DNA of 64,000 bases from Hedera helix (Eukaryota; Streptophyta; Magnoliopsida; Apiales; Araliaceae), in assembly GCA_947179155.2 (NCBI GenBank), contig OX359266.1, forward strand, positions 47,172,039-47,236,038, in the 5' to 3' direction. The notes beneath the pieces were generated by a model, which saw only the letters and a program-made list of their open reading frames with translations, was not told the DNA's origin and made no database searches. A program made the position numbers and the translations under genes. Below are positions 35,112 to 48,759 of this stretch, in pieces. Positions within the stretch are counted from its first letter, which is position 1. Each line of letters opens with the position of its first letter.

Positions 35112-38105
35112 AGCCATGCCTACTAGCAGCCAATTTTTAATAGGTCTCCAGAGATTGCAACTCTCCGTTAGCACTTCTTTCTCCCAAGTTAAATATTAAA
35201 CAATGATTTGCATGGATATAATGTTCGAAGTGTACATCCATAGACTGATTGGTGATTGCTGTTGTGTTTTTTCTACTTACTCCTTTTAAACAGTGTTGCA
35301 ATTGCTATGCTGCAATTTGAATCATAGTAATAAATTTGCTCATAAAAATTTTTCTTGCTTCGGTAGTTGATAGTCTTCTTTAATTAGTTGCACATACTCA
35401 TCAGCCTGGCTATAGTTCTCGACACTAATTATTCCTTTGCTGTCTTGATATACTGAAAAAATAGTTCTTAATTTTTACATATGGGGGCGTAAAATGTGCT
35501 AAACTAAATTATAATGTGATTCTTTACTTGCATTTTTGAAATTGTGGTTAAATCCAACTAAAGATTTTGGGCAATATCAGAAGCAAGGCAGGTTGAGATG
35601 ATGTGGTGGTGATTAATTGGCTAGTCCTGATTTCAGTTGGGAGTTTTTCAATTTTCTTGTGGTTCAAGAGAGAATTGAGGTCGTCTTAACTTGACAGTTC
35701 CACTTCAATACTTTAAAGGTGGTGAGAATGGCATTTTTAAGGTGTTGGCAACATTGCAGTTGTGTGTATGGTTCACAGTGGTAGTTAGACGATGATGCCA
35801 TGACAAAAAGTTTACCGTATTAAATTTCAGTATACATTCATTTTGATTTTTGGCAGGGGCAAGAGAGAAGAAACCGAAGCTTTGCTAGAACAATTACAAA
35901 AGTGTCATTAATTGTATATTTACTTTGGCAGCATCTTTTTGGCTTTGGCCAATATCAAACGCCTTCTTTTAGAACTCTTTCGGCCTTTTTCTAAATTCAG
36001 GTATTGTGAGGCCATTTTTTTACCAGAACTATTACAGTTAAACCAGGCAAGGTTTCTTGGTAGAACCAGGGCGTAGGGTAAACCATTCCATTTGAATTGG
36101 TGCATGATTGATCAAAGCTGAGTGAACAAAATATAAGTTTATTCATTATCTTGTGACTTCAAACATGAGATAAAAATAGCTTCAAATTTTTGAATTTTTG
36201 AATTTAAGCCAACATCCATTTTCAAAATTTTGAATTGTTAATATTGGTTGTTAGTAATTCGGCATCAGGACTTACCTACTGATTTTCTACGTCCCAATGT
36301 TCTTGAGCTTATTCGGTATTTGGTGGATAACTAAGATTGGCTAGTTTATCACGCGGGTTTTACATTGAAGTGATTGAGTTTAAATTCAGCTTGCTGCATA
36401 AACCATGTGATAGGCTGGGTTCAAGTTTCTGCTTCATACCAAGACGAACCTTATTTTAAAGGTTCATGCCTCATGGTGTCTTTGTCTTGGCCTGGTCAAT
36501 GGCTAAATTTAATGGCAGGGGATAAATCAACTTTTAGTGTTTGTACTGAGATTCGACTTACAAGTTGGTACCGGAACTAAAAAAAGTAACAAACTGGTGC
36601 TTGTACTCGAAAAATAAGGGTAAAGCACCAAAAAAGCCTTCAGGATCTTAAATCAACTGGCCAGAAGAAAAACTAAAGGAAATACAAGAATCTCAAATCC
36701 TACCCAGCCAGATGAGGAGAATAAACTTCTTCTCACCATTCCCTTTGAGCCATTTCAGTTCTCTGAGATGAGATGGTGAAATGAAAAGGCCAAAAAAATC
36801 ACTATGCTCTTCTTATTATTCTCTCTCATATTAATTAGGAGTCCTATTTATAATTTTTTTTTATATAAAAAAACTAATCCATTTACCTTTGTAAAATGTC
36901 ACAATGTTATCAAGCTTGTCATCATAATTTCTTTTTCATGCTATCAGAACTACTAAACTAGTAAGGCCTTGAGATTCTACTTTATCCCTTTCGAATAACA
37001 TTTTCTTCCTGTCAGAGTCTTTCCAAGGGATCTAGTAAAGCCATATTTAATTATGACATTCATTTCGATCGGATCATGCATATGAATCAGATAATCATTT
37101 TTGACAAAAAAACAAAAAAAAAATGAGAAAAAAGGCACAAAAGTTGAAAAAGCGCATAAACTGGGTAGTTGTTTTTTTGGCATGCAGAGAGGTCCTACAG
37201 TCAAGTGTCATTAAGGACCACATCAACAGCAGAGGGATCTGCACCTGCAATTTTTTTATCTTGATATTCATTCTATCTTTCCATCCAGCTCCCAACTGAT
37301 GGTTTTTCTTGCATACAAGCTTGCAAACTTCACAATTTTGATTCAATTGACTGAAATATTAGAACCAAAAAAATGTTTTAATAGTTCAAGCTTGATAGAA
37401 GACAACCTAGCAGTATATATATTAGAACCATCCAATTTTATAGCTAACCATATAGAATTTTTCCAGGTCTGAGATCATGTATTCTTCTTCCCCCAATAGG
37501 ATATCAAGAACCAATCTGAATCTAATGCCGTCATCACACATTCACCACATAAATTACAGGTACCGGTCGGAGAATGCAAAACTTACTTCATCGAGGAGCA
37601 AAAGAATGTAAGTACTCATGGTACGTGAATAGGAAGCTGAAGCAAAATTACAGAAAAGGTGACAACTAGACATTGCTACAATCTTCATAGAGATACAACT
37701 TTAAAGAGGAAAATAATTGACATTGAAGTGCATTTTCTCTACATAAATATAATGAACCAAAGACTGCAATCATATAATTGAACTCCTAGAAGATATCAGT
37801 AACAGAGTAAACCTTGCATGGACAACCACTTTTACATTTACCCTCATCTGATTCTTCTTTTCTTTCAACTTGAAAATATATTACAGGGCACTATTTTGCA
37901 TGAACATTTTGATACAAGGAGTAGATCAAGCAGAGAACAGTAACCCCAATGTACATAATCCGGTGACCTTGTATGGATGACAAAATATAACTGGAATAGT
38001 GGAAATTCTATGCAACTGTCTCCAATTGACTCTCCCTATCCCAACTACTGGATTCTCGACACACGTGGATTATTTTGGAGCAAACTCAACTGAAGTAACC
38101 TTCAA
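35112..38105. other. Intergenic region between convergent ATP17-like and PXC3 genes
   Basis: The neighbouring genes point toward each other, so both 3' ends lie here. No further gene is recognised. Open frames at 35920-36105, 36374-36580 and 37095-37346 have no family features. The piece near 36540-36610 (GTTGGTACCGGAACT, CTGGTGCTTGTACTC) looks like an old repeat. Confidence 0.5.
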
Positions 38106-40881
38106 TTAGTTTTCTGTGATCTCTTGAAGCATTTCGACCACCTTTTTCATTTTGGGCCGCTTGGCTGGTGTGCTGTCAGTGCAGAGTAGTGCGATCTTTA
38201 GGGCTCCAAGCATTTCTTTTCTCCAAGCAAAGGACACGGTGCTAAGTCTTGCATCAAGTATCTGCTCTGGGGTTTCCCCTCTTGTTGGTGCGCTTTGTAC
38301 CCACTTCACCAAATCTATACCTTCACCAAATTCCTCATCAACAGGTAGTCGAGTTGTAAGGATCTCAAGTAAAATAACCCCATAGCTATAGACATTTCCA
38401 GGAGCAGTAACTTGCATTGTATATGCATACTCTGTTAAAACAATTAACAATAAGAAACCAAATACGATAGTAGAGATGTAGCATCTTGGAAGTAAAATAT
38501 AGTAGTGATGTATTTTAAATCAGATATATAAACCATAGAATACCTGGGGGAATATAGCCAAATGAACCTGCAACAGCACTTATACTTGCAGTGCCTCTTG
38601 ATGGGTCTAAGAGCTTTGATATTTCAACCTCACCAACCAATGGCTTGAAATTTGAATCCAAAAGTACATTACCAGAAGAGATATCGAGGTGAATAATTGC
38701 CACATGATGTAGGAATGCCACCCCTTCAGCCACCCCAGTGGCTATTCGGAGCCGAGTTGGCCAATCAGGTTTATACTCGGGCTGCTTTGAAGAATCATGA
38801 AGAAACTGTGCCAATGTGCCATTAGGAAAGTACTCGTGCAATAGAAGAGCAACATCTTCATACATTACATACCCTATGGGTCTCATTAGATTATCATGAC
38901 AGAGTCTACTCAGCCTTTCAAGTTCTCTAATCATTTTGTTCTGGTATTGAATAATTGTCTTATCCACAGATTTTAGTCTCTTCACTGATAAAGTCATCCC
39001 AGAAGGCATGTCTGCCTTATAAATTGTGCTGAAAGTCCCACTGCTGAGCTTATTTAAATCTTTCATGGATGCTTTCACAACAGCATCAAAATCTATAGCT
39101 TGTTTGAGATTTTCAACAAAGACTTGTCCTGCTAATATCAGTGGCTGATTCTTGGTTATATCATCGGTAATTCCTGCATCTTTGGCAGCCTTTTCTTGTC
39201 TCTCCCTCATCATAAACAGCAGAACAACAGCCGTCACAGATAAACAAACTGCCAAACCAGAACCAATAACTGCTAATATGATCCTGTAAGAAACTCTGTG
39301 ATGGTAACTCTGGTGGTCCGAACCATTTGAATTTCCGCATGAAGAATTTAATGGCTCCCCACATAGAGCTTTATTCCCTGAAAAGCTTGTATTTGGGCTC
39401 TTTTGAAATGGCACAAAGGTAGGTATTGGGCCACTGAACCCATTATTCGAGAAATTAACCTCTATCAAACTTTGCATGCCCCTGAGTTCAGATGGAATAC
39501 TCCCAGAAAGTTGATTATTAGAGACATCCAAAGAAACCAGCTTGTCAAGTCTCCCCAGATCAGGAGGCAATTGTCCATGGAGATGATTAAAGCTCAAATT
39601 CAGTGCTATGAGCAAGTTCTTGATATGACCAATCTCAGGTGGGATGCTTCCAGTGAGATAATTACCACCGAGTTGCAACTCAAGCAACTTTACACAGTTC
39701 CCAATCTTACGAGGTATCTCCCCTCGTATCGAATTCTGTCCCAACAGCAAGTACTGCAATCTTGATGAGTTGCAGATATCCTCTGGTATGGTGCCATTGA
39801 ATCTGTTGTTGCTCAAATCAAGCTTGTTAAGATTCTTTGACCTAAGAATTGATGTTGGAATCTCTCCAAACAGACTATTACCAGAAACAATCAACTCCTG
39901 CAGATCGGTAAGCTCACCAAGCTCTGGAGGAATTGTTCCTGTAAACCCATTTGAGGCTAAGTTTAGGAGAGTGAGATTAGAGCATTGAGCAAAGTCCGAG
40001 ACAATCTCCCCAGACAGATTGTTATTATCCACCTCGAAGTAAGTCAGGCCACTAATGTTTCCGATAGCCCTGGGAATGCTTCCAATTAACCGGTTGTTCC
40101 CAATTCTAATACTAGAAAGGCCTTTGCACTTCCCTATCAATTCAGGAAGATCACCAGTCAATTTGTTCTGGGTTAGAACCAAAATTTCAAGCTTCCCCAT
40201 AGAAAAAATGCTCTTAGGTATAGACCCTTCAAGCTGGTTTGAGTGAAGGTTCAACAACCTAAGTTCTGATAACAAGCCTAAATTATCCGGAATTTGACCA
40301 CCTAAATAATTCTCATAGGCAGTAAAAACTCTAAGATTGATCAAATTCCCAACCCAATTTGGGATAAACCCATTAAATCTATTACCAAATATTTGCAAAT
40401 CATGCAATTGCTCTAGGGCCCCAAGCTCATCAGGTATTGCTCCTGTGAGTAAATTATTGGACAGGTTCAATGACTTAAGATTTCTGAGCCTACCCCACTC
40501 TGTAGGAATTGAACTTCCAAACTTATTAAAAGATAAATCAAGAAACTCAAGCTTAGATAAATTCCCAAATTCTGGTGGAACTGACCCATGAAAGTTATTA
40601 TTTGAAAGGTCAAGCCACTTTAATGCTTTCAACTCAGAAATTAGGGAGACATTACCTTGCAGTCCCCGATGAGAAAGATTAAGCTTTTCCACCGTAGAAT
40701 TGTTCAAGCCACAGCCAATGCCAGGCCAAGAGCAGTGATTTGAGTTGTTGAGTCCCCACCCAGATAGACTAAGCTCTTTGCTAATTGCAAGCATTGTGGT
40801 CTGATCATCTTGAGAAATCACAATTTGGGATATTGATAGCAACCCAATTAGCAAAACTATGAACAAGCACAAAATTGCCAT
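38106..40881 (-). CDS. PXC3: LRR receptor-like kinase PXC3 (probable pseudokinase)
   Basis: Plasma-membrane receptor-like protein of 887 residues; Arabidopsis PXC3 (At2g41820) has about 890. Exon 1 is 40881-38544 and exon 2 38431-38106, with a 112-bp intron (donor GTATTC, acceptor ACAG) that splits the Glu after GYIPP. Domains in order: signal peptide about 1-23; Cys pair C50/C57 before the repeats; tandem LRRs about 64-490; closing CGEPLNSSC; transmembrane segment about 534-558; kinase-like domain about 610-880. The ATP-binding Lys is present (K634 in SVKRL), but the HRD triad reads HLD (731-733) and the DFG triad is replaced by GEV (750-752). Catalysis is therefore doubtful. The Arabidopsis protein, as I recall it, has the same changes. 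The PXC group is linked to vascular development by co-expression; the ligand is unknown. Confidence 0.96.
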
Positions 40882-42929
40882 TTAGGCTGTTGTCTTAGTA
40901 GAAGTCTATATTTATGTCTAGAATAGGAATGAAGAATCCATTATTCAACCAAGAAAATGCAAGATCAATTTTTTTTAGCTCTCCCCTCAAGAACGGCAGC
41001 TTGTAATGAAAACCCACTTCTGATTTATTGTGCTTTTAGCATCAACAGGAATATAAAGATGACCCATGTCAGAATTTTTGAAAATGAAGCAATTAGAAGA
41101 CCACCCAACCCAACCCTTGATTTCAGGAAGAAAGTTGTCAATTGTTAAGGGTTTGTGACATTATGGTCAAAACTTAGAGGAGAAATTAGCAGAACCAAAT
41201 AAAAGTACTGTAAAGAGAGGGTTATAAAAAGATGATTCCTTTATACGAGACAGAGAGTGGGTTCACTCAACTACTGAAGTAAAACATGGTTAACGAGGAG
41301 GCCAAGGGAGGAACAATTACTTGGGGAGATGAAATCATGAAATAAAATAGTAGTAGAATGTGAAGCTAGGTAATGGTTTCAGTCACGGGACTAGGTGTTT
41401 TCCTTTGTCCTAGGGAGAGAAAGGGAGAGGGGAGAGAGAAATTGTTGTAGTTTGTTGTAGTTTGGAAGAAGATACTAGTCACATACCCTTATTAAGCTTT
41501 TTCACGAGAAATGCTGAGTCATAACTCAATGAAACTGTTTGGTTCTCAGACTGCATGTTCCATTCTTTCTAAATCAACAAAAGAAAATTTTATAGAGTAA
41601 TGATATTATTTTATATATTAAAATTGAAATTATTTATAAATGCATTTTAACAGTTATGAAATCTGTGCGAAAAAATAATTTTTTTCAATACAGTTTCTAT
41701 TACTCAACTACTGAAAGAGTAGAGTATTTGGGAAATAATAAATTATATTACTCTGTTTTTTTCTTCTTTTAGTTCCTACTCTCTCTCTATTTATTTTTAT
41801 TTTTTTCACTTTGACAGTGATATATTGATCAAGGAATAAAAATTTCTCTCCATAATTACTTAAACTTTTATTACACAAATATAATTATAATTATTTTTTT
41901 TTATAATCTACACATGAAAGGTGTCCTCTTATACATAGTCACTAGGTCAAATGACCGATAGCTAAGACCAAATTAAATGGCCGAATAGTCGACAATTTAG
42001 AATCATTCTCTAAAATATCTAAAATATTTAAAATATTAACAAACATAATTATCACATGAGTCAATTTAAAACGCTCTACTAAAAATATAAAACAAATTCT
42101 AGAAAATGCCAACTACCATAGTCAAAAGTTCTTTATGAGCGAACAGTAAATAATGAAATTGAATATGAACTTATTAAATTGAACATGAGATTAGTTCCTA
42201 CATAAGAAAACTATATGTGAAATTTAACAATAAGTATGTATCTGGTCATTCCAAAACTTGGATTGACATTTTTCATTAGTAACAAAAATATATCTTGGGA
42301 GTGGAGAGTACCATTTACTTGTTTTTTAAATGTTGTCATAACACAATGGTGTAAGTATTAAATGAATCACCGGAAATAATGTGTGTTGGGATGTAAATAT
42401 CTTGGGTGATAACTCATCATATTTTATGAGATTTTTGGAGTAATGGATCACCTCCAAAAATATCTTTATAATAATTAACCATTATATTTAGGGGAGACGG
42501 TTACTTTGTGTGCTTTATATAATGAGAGTCAGGATCAGGAGGAAATGTGGGCAGAGTAAAACAAAATCAAACCAGAGAAAGAATATACATCACATATACT
42601 AAACCCAAAAGGTACAGTTTAACCTAAATATTCCATCTTGGTCACACGCCGACATACACCGATATACACTGAGTTATGGTGATATATAACGTGGACACAC
42701 AAACATCGTTTATACACGTCGTTGGGCATCGAAGGGTAGTGTTATGCGCCGGGTGTATATTGAAAGGTAGACATATACACCACGTGTACGAAGGAACATT
42801 GTTGCGTCTCATTACAAATCATTATATATCGACATATATCGGTATACGTCGGCCCCTGTACGGATGAATGTTTTCCTTGTGAGGATGTTGTAACAGTTTC
42901 GATATCATTCTAGTGAATTTCTGGCGTAT

Positions 42930-43095
42930 CACCCGTGGTTTTCTCCAGATTTGAGTTTTCACGTTATTTCTTGTGTTCTTATATTTTGAGTTCTTTCTTT
43001 ACAGTATAATTTATATTTCCAACATGTATTGACGCATTTTTTGGCCTGCTTTTTTGGTGGTTTTGTCAGGTGAAAAATTTGACGTTAACAATGTG
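42930..43095. repeat. Dispersed LTR-like fragment, copy 2
   Basis: Homologous in the same orientation to 55-230. Preserved blocks are TTCTTGTGTTCTTAT, ACAGTATAATTTATATTT, TTTTTTGGCCTGC and TTGACGTTAACA. The upstream sequence CCCGTGGTTTTCTCC resembles the copia LTR style also seen in the intact element at 53329. No ends or TSD were found. Confidence 0.5.
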
Positions 43096-46000
43096 TGCAT
43101 GGAGCATGACTGAATTCTTATAATGAAGGCATCGTCATAGCTAAGACCAATGAATTTAAGCTGAAACAAAGCTCAAAGAAAGAAAATAAAAAGGAAATGT
43201 GATGTGCTCAAACAAGGGCGATGATATAAAAGCTTGATAATTTGAAACTTGATACCTTAATATTCTGCTAATTTAACAACCGGATGAGTTAAACTAGTGT
43301 TTCAAATCTTACCCTCCAAAAGTTCAAATTTGAAATGGGAGAGGGTCTTTTTACTATTTTGAAAGATTCTCCCTTGAATATTTTTAGAGAATTGATATTT
43401 TTATAAGACTCTCTTTACATGAACAGTAAATGAGACTTATCTCATATGAATAAGACCTTGTAAAAATATCAATTTTCTATTTTTATTATCAACAATCTCT
43501 TATTTAATTATTTTTTTTGTGGAGTTTGCTTTTCTTTTTTTTGTGAGATTTTATTTTCTTATAATTTGGGGCTAAATCTCTCGGGTTTTTTTTCAATCTT
43601 ATGGGAGTTATTTTTCCTTTTTTTCAATCTTATGGGAGTTATTTTTCCTTTTTGAGAACTTAAATTCTCTCTACGTTGAGAGTTGATTTTGTCAATGATA
43701 ATTATAATAATCGTAGATATGTTAATTGAATGCGATATACTTTTGACATTGTTTATTGATTATTTTACTTTTATTTAAATCATGAAAATTTATAATTCAA
43801 ATTTTATTTTTAAATAAAGTAATTATCCCTCAACTTTATCGTAGTTGTAATTCAGAGTGAATGCATCCTAGCTAATTAAGCTGGGCGGCTATGCTAGATT
43901 TCTTGACCAAAGGATTAAATCCTCAAAGCAAAGTTATTCGTCAATGATCTGGCCAACAAGGTGCAATTAGCCAGTTAATCATTAGACCCAATGCTTAATA
44001 TAATGAACAAGTACTACTTAATAAATCAAGGGAAGTAATATTTTTACAGAAATTTTTAATATTTTTACATATAAATTATCGTTATATACTTATAGCGATA
44101 GTTAAAACGGTCATTAAAAATATATAGCAATATTTTTTGTATGAAAATATCAAAAAAAATCTGTAAAAATATCAGTTTCTTAAATCAATTTTGGACGGTT
44201 TTAGGTCCCCTAAGTGCGAAAGTTAGGTTAATCATCATCCTACCCAGACAGGTGAATACAATACAAATAAACATTAATGATAGTTGTAAGCACACATCGG
44301 AAAGGCAATCTCTTGAATTGAGAGGAGAGCAAAAACATGAAGGATCATGTTTCAAATATTCCACGTGTTTTATAAAATATAATTAATATTGAATTTTTAA
44401 AATTAATTTAAATTATTTTTAAATTTAAAATTAATATTTATTTAAAAAAAATTAAACAATATAATTATAAATTATATAAAAAATACTATTAATTATAATA
44501 TTTATTATTCATAAAAATAAAAAAATTATATTAATTTTAATTTTAAAAATAACTCAAATCGACTTTTATTCCTGTTGAACAAAAGGGTGTATTTATTGAG
44601 AGAAATCTAATATGACAGCACCATCATATTAATGGAGGAACAGTTCTCTGATGTTGTTACAAATAACAAGGTGGCTGGGATTGGTTAATATGAGTACTCC
44701 TGTCAGCTTATATGTTCTCCTTCTTGTTTTTTCAAAGAGTGATTTTATATTTATCCTTAAATTTAACCCATAAATTTTATTTTTATATAAAATAAAAAAG
44801 TATAGTCCACTTTATTTATAAAATACAAATAAAATGGGACCATATTTTTTTGTCTTTTTTACGAATAGAACTAGCGGATAAATCTCGAGAATAAGCCTAA
44901 AATTTTCCTTTTTCAAATCAAGCACACTGTGTCCTTTCACTGTTCCTTCGATGTTATCATTCCCCCTTTGAAAAATAGCACTACTAATTTTTGTGTGTGC
45001 TCCAATCTCATGTAAGTTAATTAAGTGATAATTCGTGCGATGGCACTTGGCACATGGACTTTTCATCAGGAAAAGTATAAATTAATAAAAAAATATAATA
45101 TAAATTATATTTTAATTATTAAAAAATAAAAGTTGACACGAAAAATACATATGGCAACGAGTAACCCCCTTTTTAGCTGAATAAATTTCTACTTTCTTCC
45201 ATTTTGTTGGTTTAACTCTACTAAAGAATAAAGATCCCTTTGATATATTCGATTTAATATTTTGTAACTCCAACCGAAGTCATAGGCGGGAAGATAGCAC
45301 CACCACACCTTTGCATAGCAAAAAGTGTGGGATCGGATCAAACCTCCCTCCCCCAAATGTTGTAATGAATCAATATTTACCCAGATAAAATATTTTCCTA
45401 CTGTAGATTTGTTGCTTTGTAAATTATTGAAGAACACTCATGTCAAGTCCTTCTTCCAATTACCCAAGGAGAGAGAAGCTTGTGGAGCCCATTGGAAATG
45501 GAGAGGGAGAGGAGAGTGGGCCCAACTGTAGGAATGGGCGTGGGAGGTTGGCATCTCCCAGACAAGGAAGGGCCAGGGCATGTCTATTTGACAGTAGGCT
45601 GCCCACCACTATCTTATTATATAGTACTAGTCTGAAAAAGACGAAAGATAAAAAAGGGTACAAATATTCACATTCTCTCCTCAAAAATCTTCTATCTAGG
45701 GTAACTTTGTTTAAAAAGAGCAAAGACAACATCAGTAGAAGATATATACCCTTTTTCCTTTTTTTTTCTCCTTCTTTTATGATCATTAGGGTAGACTTAT
45801 GCACCAGCACAAATTGGAATGTTCATTGCCAAAATAAAATCCAAACCCAAAACTCAAATGTAATTTTTTTTTTTACTTTTTAAAGTATTTTGGATACTAT
45901 AATATGACCTTTACATGTGGCCTTTTCGCGTAAGGGCATAATTTACAAATATATAACGAGAATTAATGTTGATTTAAAAGAAAATAGTGCAGGAATCAAG

Positions 46001-46819
46001 GATTTGGCGCCATACATGGAGTACAAGCACATTATTTTTGCAATGCCATGATGATATATGGTAGTAGTACTTTATCATAATCAAGAGATTGCATAATTTG
46101 ATTACTTTTCCTTTTCCTCGATCCTAAGTATTATTGTGTCACTTGTGAAGCGATTAAATAAAAATTAAATGTCAAAGCTTGAGTTTATATACTAGTTAAT
46201 ATTTTAAGGGGCTTTATTGAAAATGCGATTTACTTTTTGAGACATTTTTTAATTTGTACGCGAAATGTCACATTCAGATTTCATTTTGACTTATTTTTCC
46301 TTTATTTTGTGTTGCTCTATTTTGTTTTCTTCCTTTAGTTCTAATTGAATTTCAGTCTTATTGAAAGTGTATTTCATTCGAAAATCACATAAAGAAACAT
46401 ACATATTGTGATTTCATAAACTTGTTAGATTTTTGATATAAAAAAGAGGGGGGGAAAAGTGGGATAACTCGCCAAATAAAATTTTTACTTTTCCCTAAAA
46501 TGTAAGCTTTTAAAAGGGAGAAGAAACTGAGTGTACGTGGTTAAGGACATGACTCCACTCAAGCTTTCCACCAATAGCATGTGCATGGGAAGCCACTGTA
46601 GGTGATTAATTGTCAAACCAAAAGGAAAGAAAGAAAGGACACAAAAAATAAAAATTAGGAGGGAGGATGTCCCTGTGGAATCTATGCTGATTGAGATTGG
46701 GCTCTCTCTTTACTAGACATACATCATCACCATTCTATCATGCATTGTCTCACCAATTTCAAGCATCAACTCTCTCTCTATCTCTATATATCTATCTGTC
46801 TATATATATATATATATAT

Positions 46820-47014
46820 GAAAAAAATATATATACGTAACAGTATAGTGCACAGTCAATTATGACGACGATTTTTTTAAATTACGACGACGATTCAACC
46901 GTCGCTATAGTTATTTATGATCTATGACGGCAGTTGAATCATCGCCATAGTCCAAAAAAAACCGTCGTTATAATCGACTGTATATTATACCGCTGTGTAT
47001 AACTATATAGCCCA
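46820..47014. mobile_element. (TA)n-flanked hairpin MITE, same family as 25735-25929
   Basis: Left half contains TAGTGCACAGTCAATTATGA and GACGATTCAACCGTCG; the right half in reverse gives TATACAGTCGATTATAACG and GGCGATGATTCAACTGCCG. It is bordered on both sides by (TA)n. Compared with the copy at 25735 it has diverged, though its hairpin is still clear. Confidence 0.72.
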
Positions 47015-47701
47015 TATATATAAGGGAGGAAGTATTAAAAAAAAGTATAGGGACTGTACAATTATTTTAAGTTGAACCACATATATTTTTAACAATTTAT
47101 GTTGTGGGTTCTCACCATTTTTAGAGATAATAGCATATTTATCCAAAATTAGTTATTTGCCTAATCTCGTATTTTTGATTTTGTTAATCTCAATATTTAT
47201 ACGTAATGTACTAAATGTAACAATACTTGATCTTAATTACTTGCCTAGTTTCATATTTTTTATTTAGTTAATCTCAACTCTCTTATATATATATTCATCA
47301 GATGTAATGTACTAAATGTAACAATATACAAGTATTTTTTACCTTTTTCATAGAAACACTTTTGGTGGGTATATTAACTATTTTAATTTTGTACAAAGTG
47401 ACAAGTAAGAGTGCAAAGTTTCAGTGAGGAATGAGCAACGGCCTAGTTAAATAAGTACTCATATAGCTGCTTTTTAAATTTGGAGCAGTATTAATCAAAC
47501 CTAAGAAGATCGATCGATCTTGCATTGGGTCCAAACCTACAAAACAATGGGCGGATGGGGCGGGCGGGCTTCTATTTCCATCGAATTAAATTATATTTAA
47601 ATAACCACTTATTTATGCAAAATGTAAATACTTGCTCCTATTTTCATTGAATTAAATCATATTTAAGCTGTAATCTGTTTCTTGTGCAAAATAAAAAATG
47701 A

Positions 47702-47879
47702 GAATTGATATTTTCACAAGATCAAATAGAACACACTTATGAAAATATCAAATTAACTTGTAGAAATATCAATTCCCGTCTTGAATTGATATTTTCACAA
47801 GTTAATTTGATATTTTTACAAGATCAAATAGAACCCACTTGTGAAAATATCAAATTAACTTGTAAAAATATTAATTTCC
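47702..47879. repeat. Alternating inverted and direct repeats around TTGATATTTTCACAAG
   Basis: The word AATTGATATTTTCACAAG and its reverse CTTGTGAAAATATCAA alternate several times, with AGATCAAATAGAAC or close copies twice between them. A weaker relative, ATTGATATTTTTATAAG ... CTTGTAAAAATATCAAT, occurs at about 43389-43482. It could be a rearranged MITE. Confidence 0.7.
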
Positions 47880-48759
47880 TAAAAATACTAGCTCTTATTT
47901 TCTCTCCAACACACTCCTCGTTACTTTCCTAACTTTCCTGGGTTCTCATCAACTTAAATTACAAGTACTTTTTCCACGGCTTCAAAACAACAAACTTTCG
48001 AGAATATAATAACACTTGCTTGTAAATAAGAGTTGGGCCATGCTCCAACCCAATTAGATGGATATTTGATAGTAGAACTTAGGGCCAATTTAAGATGGGT
48101 TAAATGAGCAAGAAAATATATATACATCTATGCTACAATAAAGTATAGGAACATTTACATTTCTTAGTACCTTTTTAAAAAATATTACAATAAAAGTGCA
48201 TACATAAAATATTTATAAAATTAGTGTATCTTTAATATTTAATTTTCAAATTAATGCATTCTTATCCCTTTTATTTAATTAACTGATTTAATGAGTTATA
48301 ATTTATCCCAATCTAATCCGCCATTAATACGAATTCTTTTTTTTCGAAAGCAGAAAAAAGGGCTTTGTTTCAATTTTCATCCAACAACCGACATACTGCA
48401 TGCCTAATCTGACTACTTATTTATGCTGCTTATCACCCCAAGCCTGGTTAACCAATTTTCTCTCTCTTCACCTTTTCTTTTTTTTTTAATTGAGAAGTAT
48501 GTATTCTTTTGTTCATCTTGAGATGTTCTCCTCCTGATTACTCTTTATTTTCCTCCAAGAAGAACCAATATCAGCCTTCTTCATCACTCATCAATTAGAT
48601 TTGCCCTCATCTCTTGATCCTCGAATTGTTCATGTTAGCTTTATTTTGCCTTCGTTAGATCTAGGATTTTATTTTTTGACTTGATTTAAGATTAATCCTG
48701 CTTTCATTGAATTGTATTTTTTTATTAAAAAAAAAAATGACTTGTAATTGATGTGTATT

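Noticed and set aside
39403..39765. 120-residue frame and other plus-strand frames opposite PXC3
   Set aside because: These are antisense to the LRR repeats, and the regular repeat periodicity explains the open frames.
42660..42860. Repeated CGACATATACACCG-like words suggesting a tandem array
   Set aside because: The words vary in spacing and sequence too much for an array, and probably reflect a degraded LTR next to the fragment at 42930.
45440..45883. 147-residue open frame in a locally GC-rich patch
   Set aside because: It shows no family motifs, has low-complexity ends, and an overlapping frame of similar length lies on the other strand (45460-45810), so there is no coding signal.
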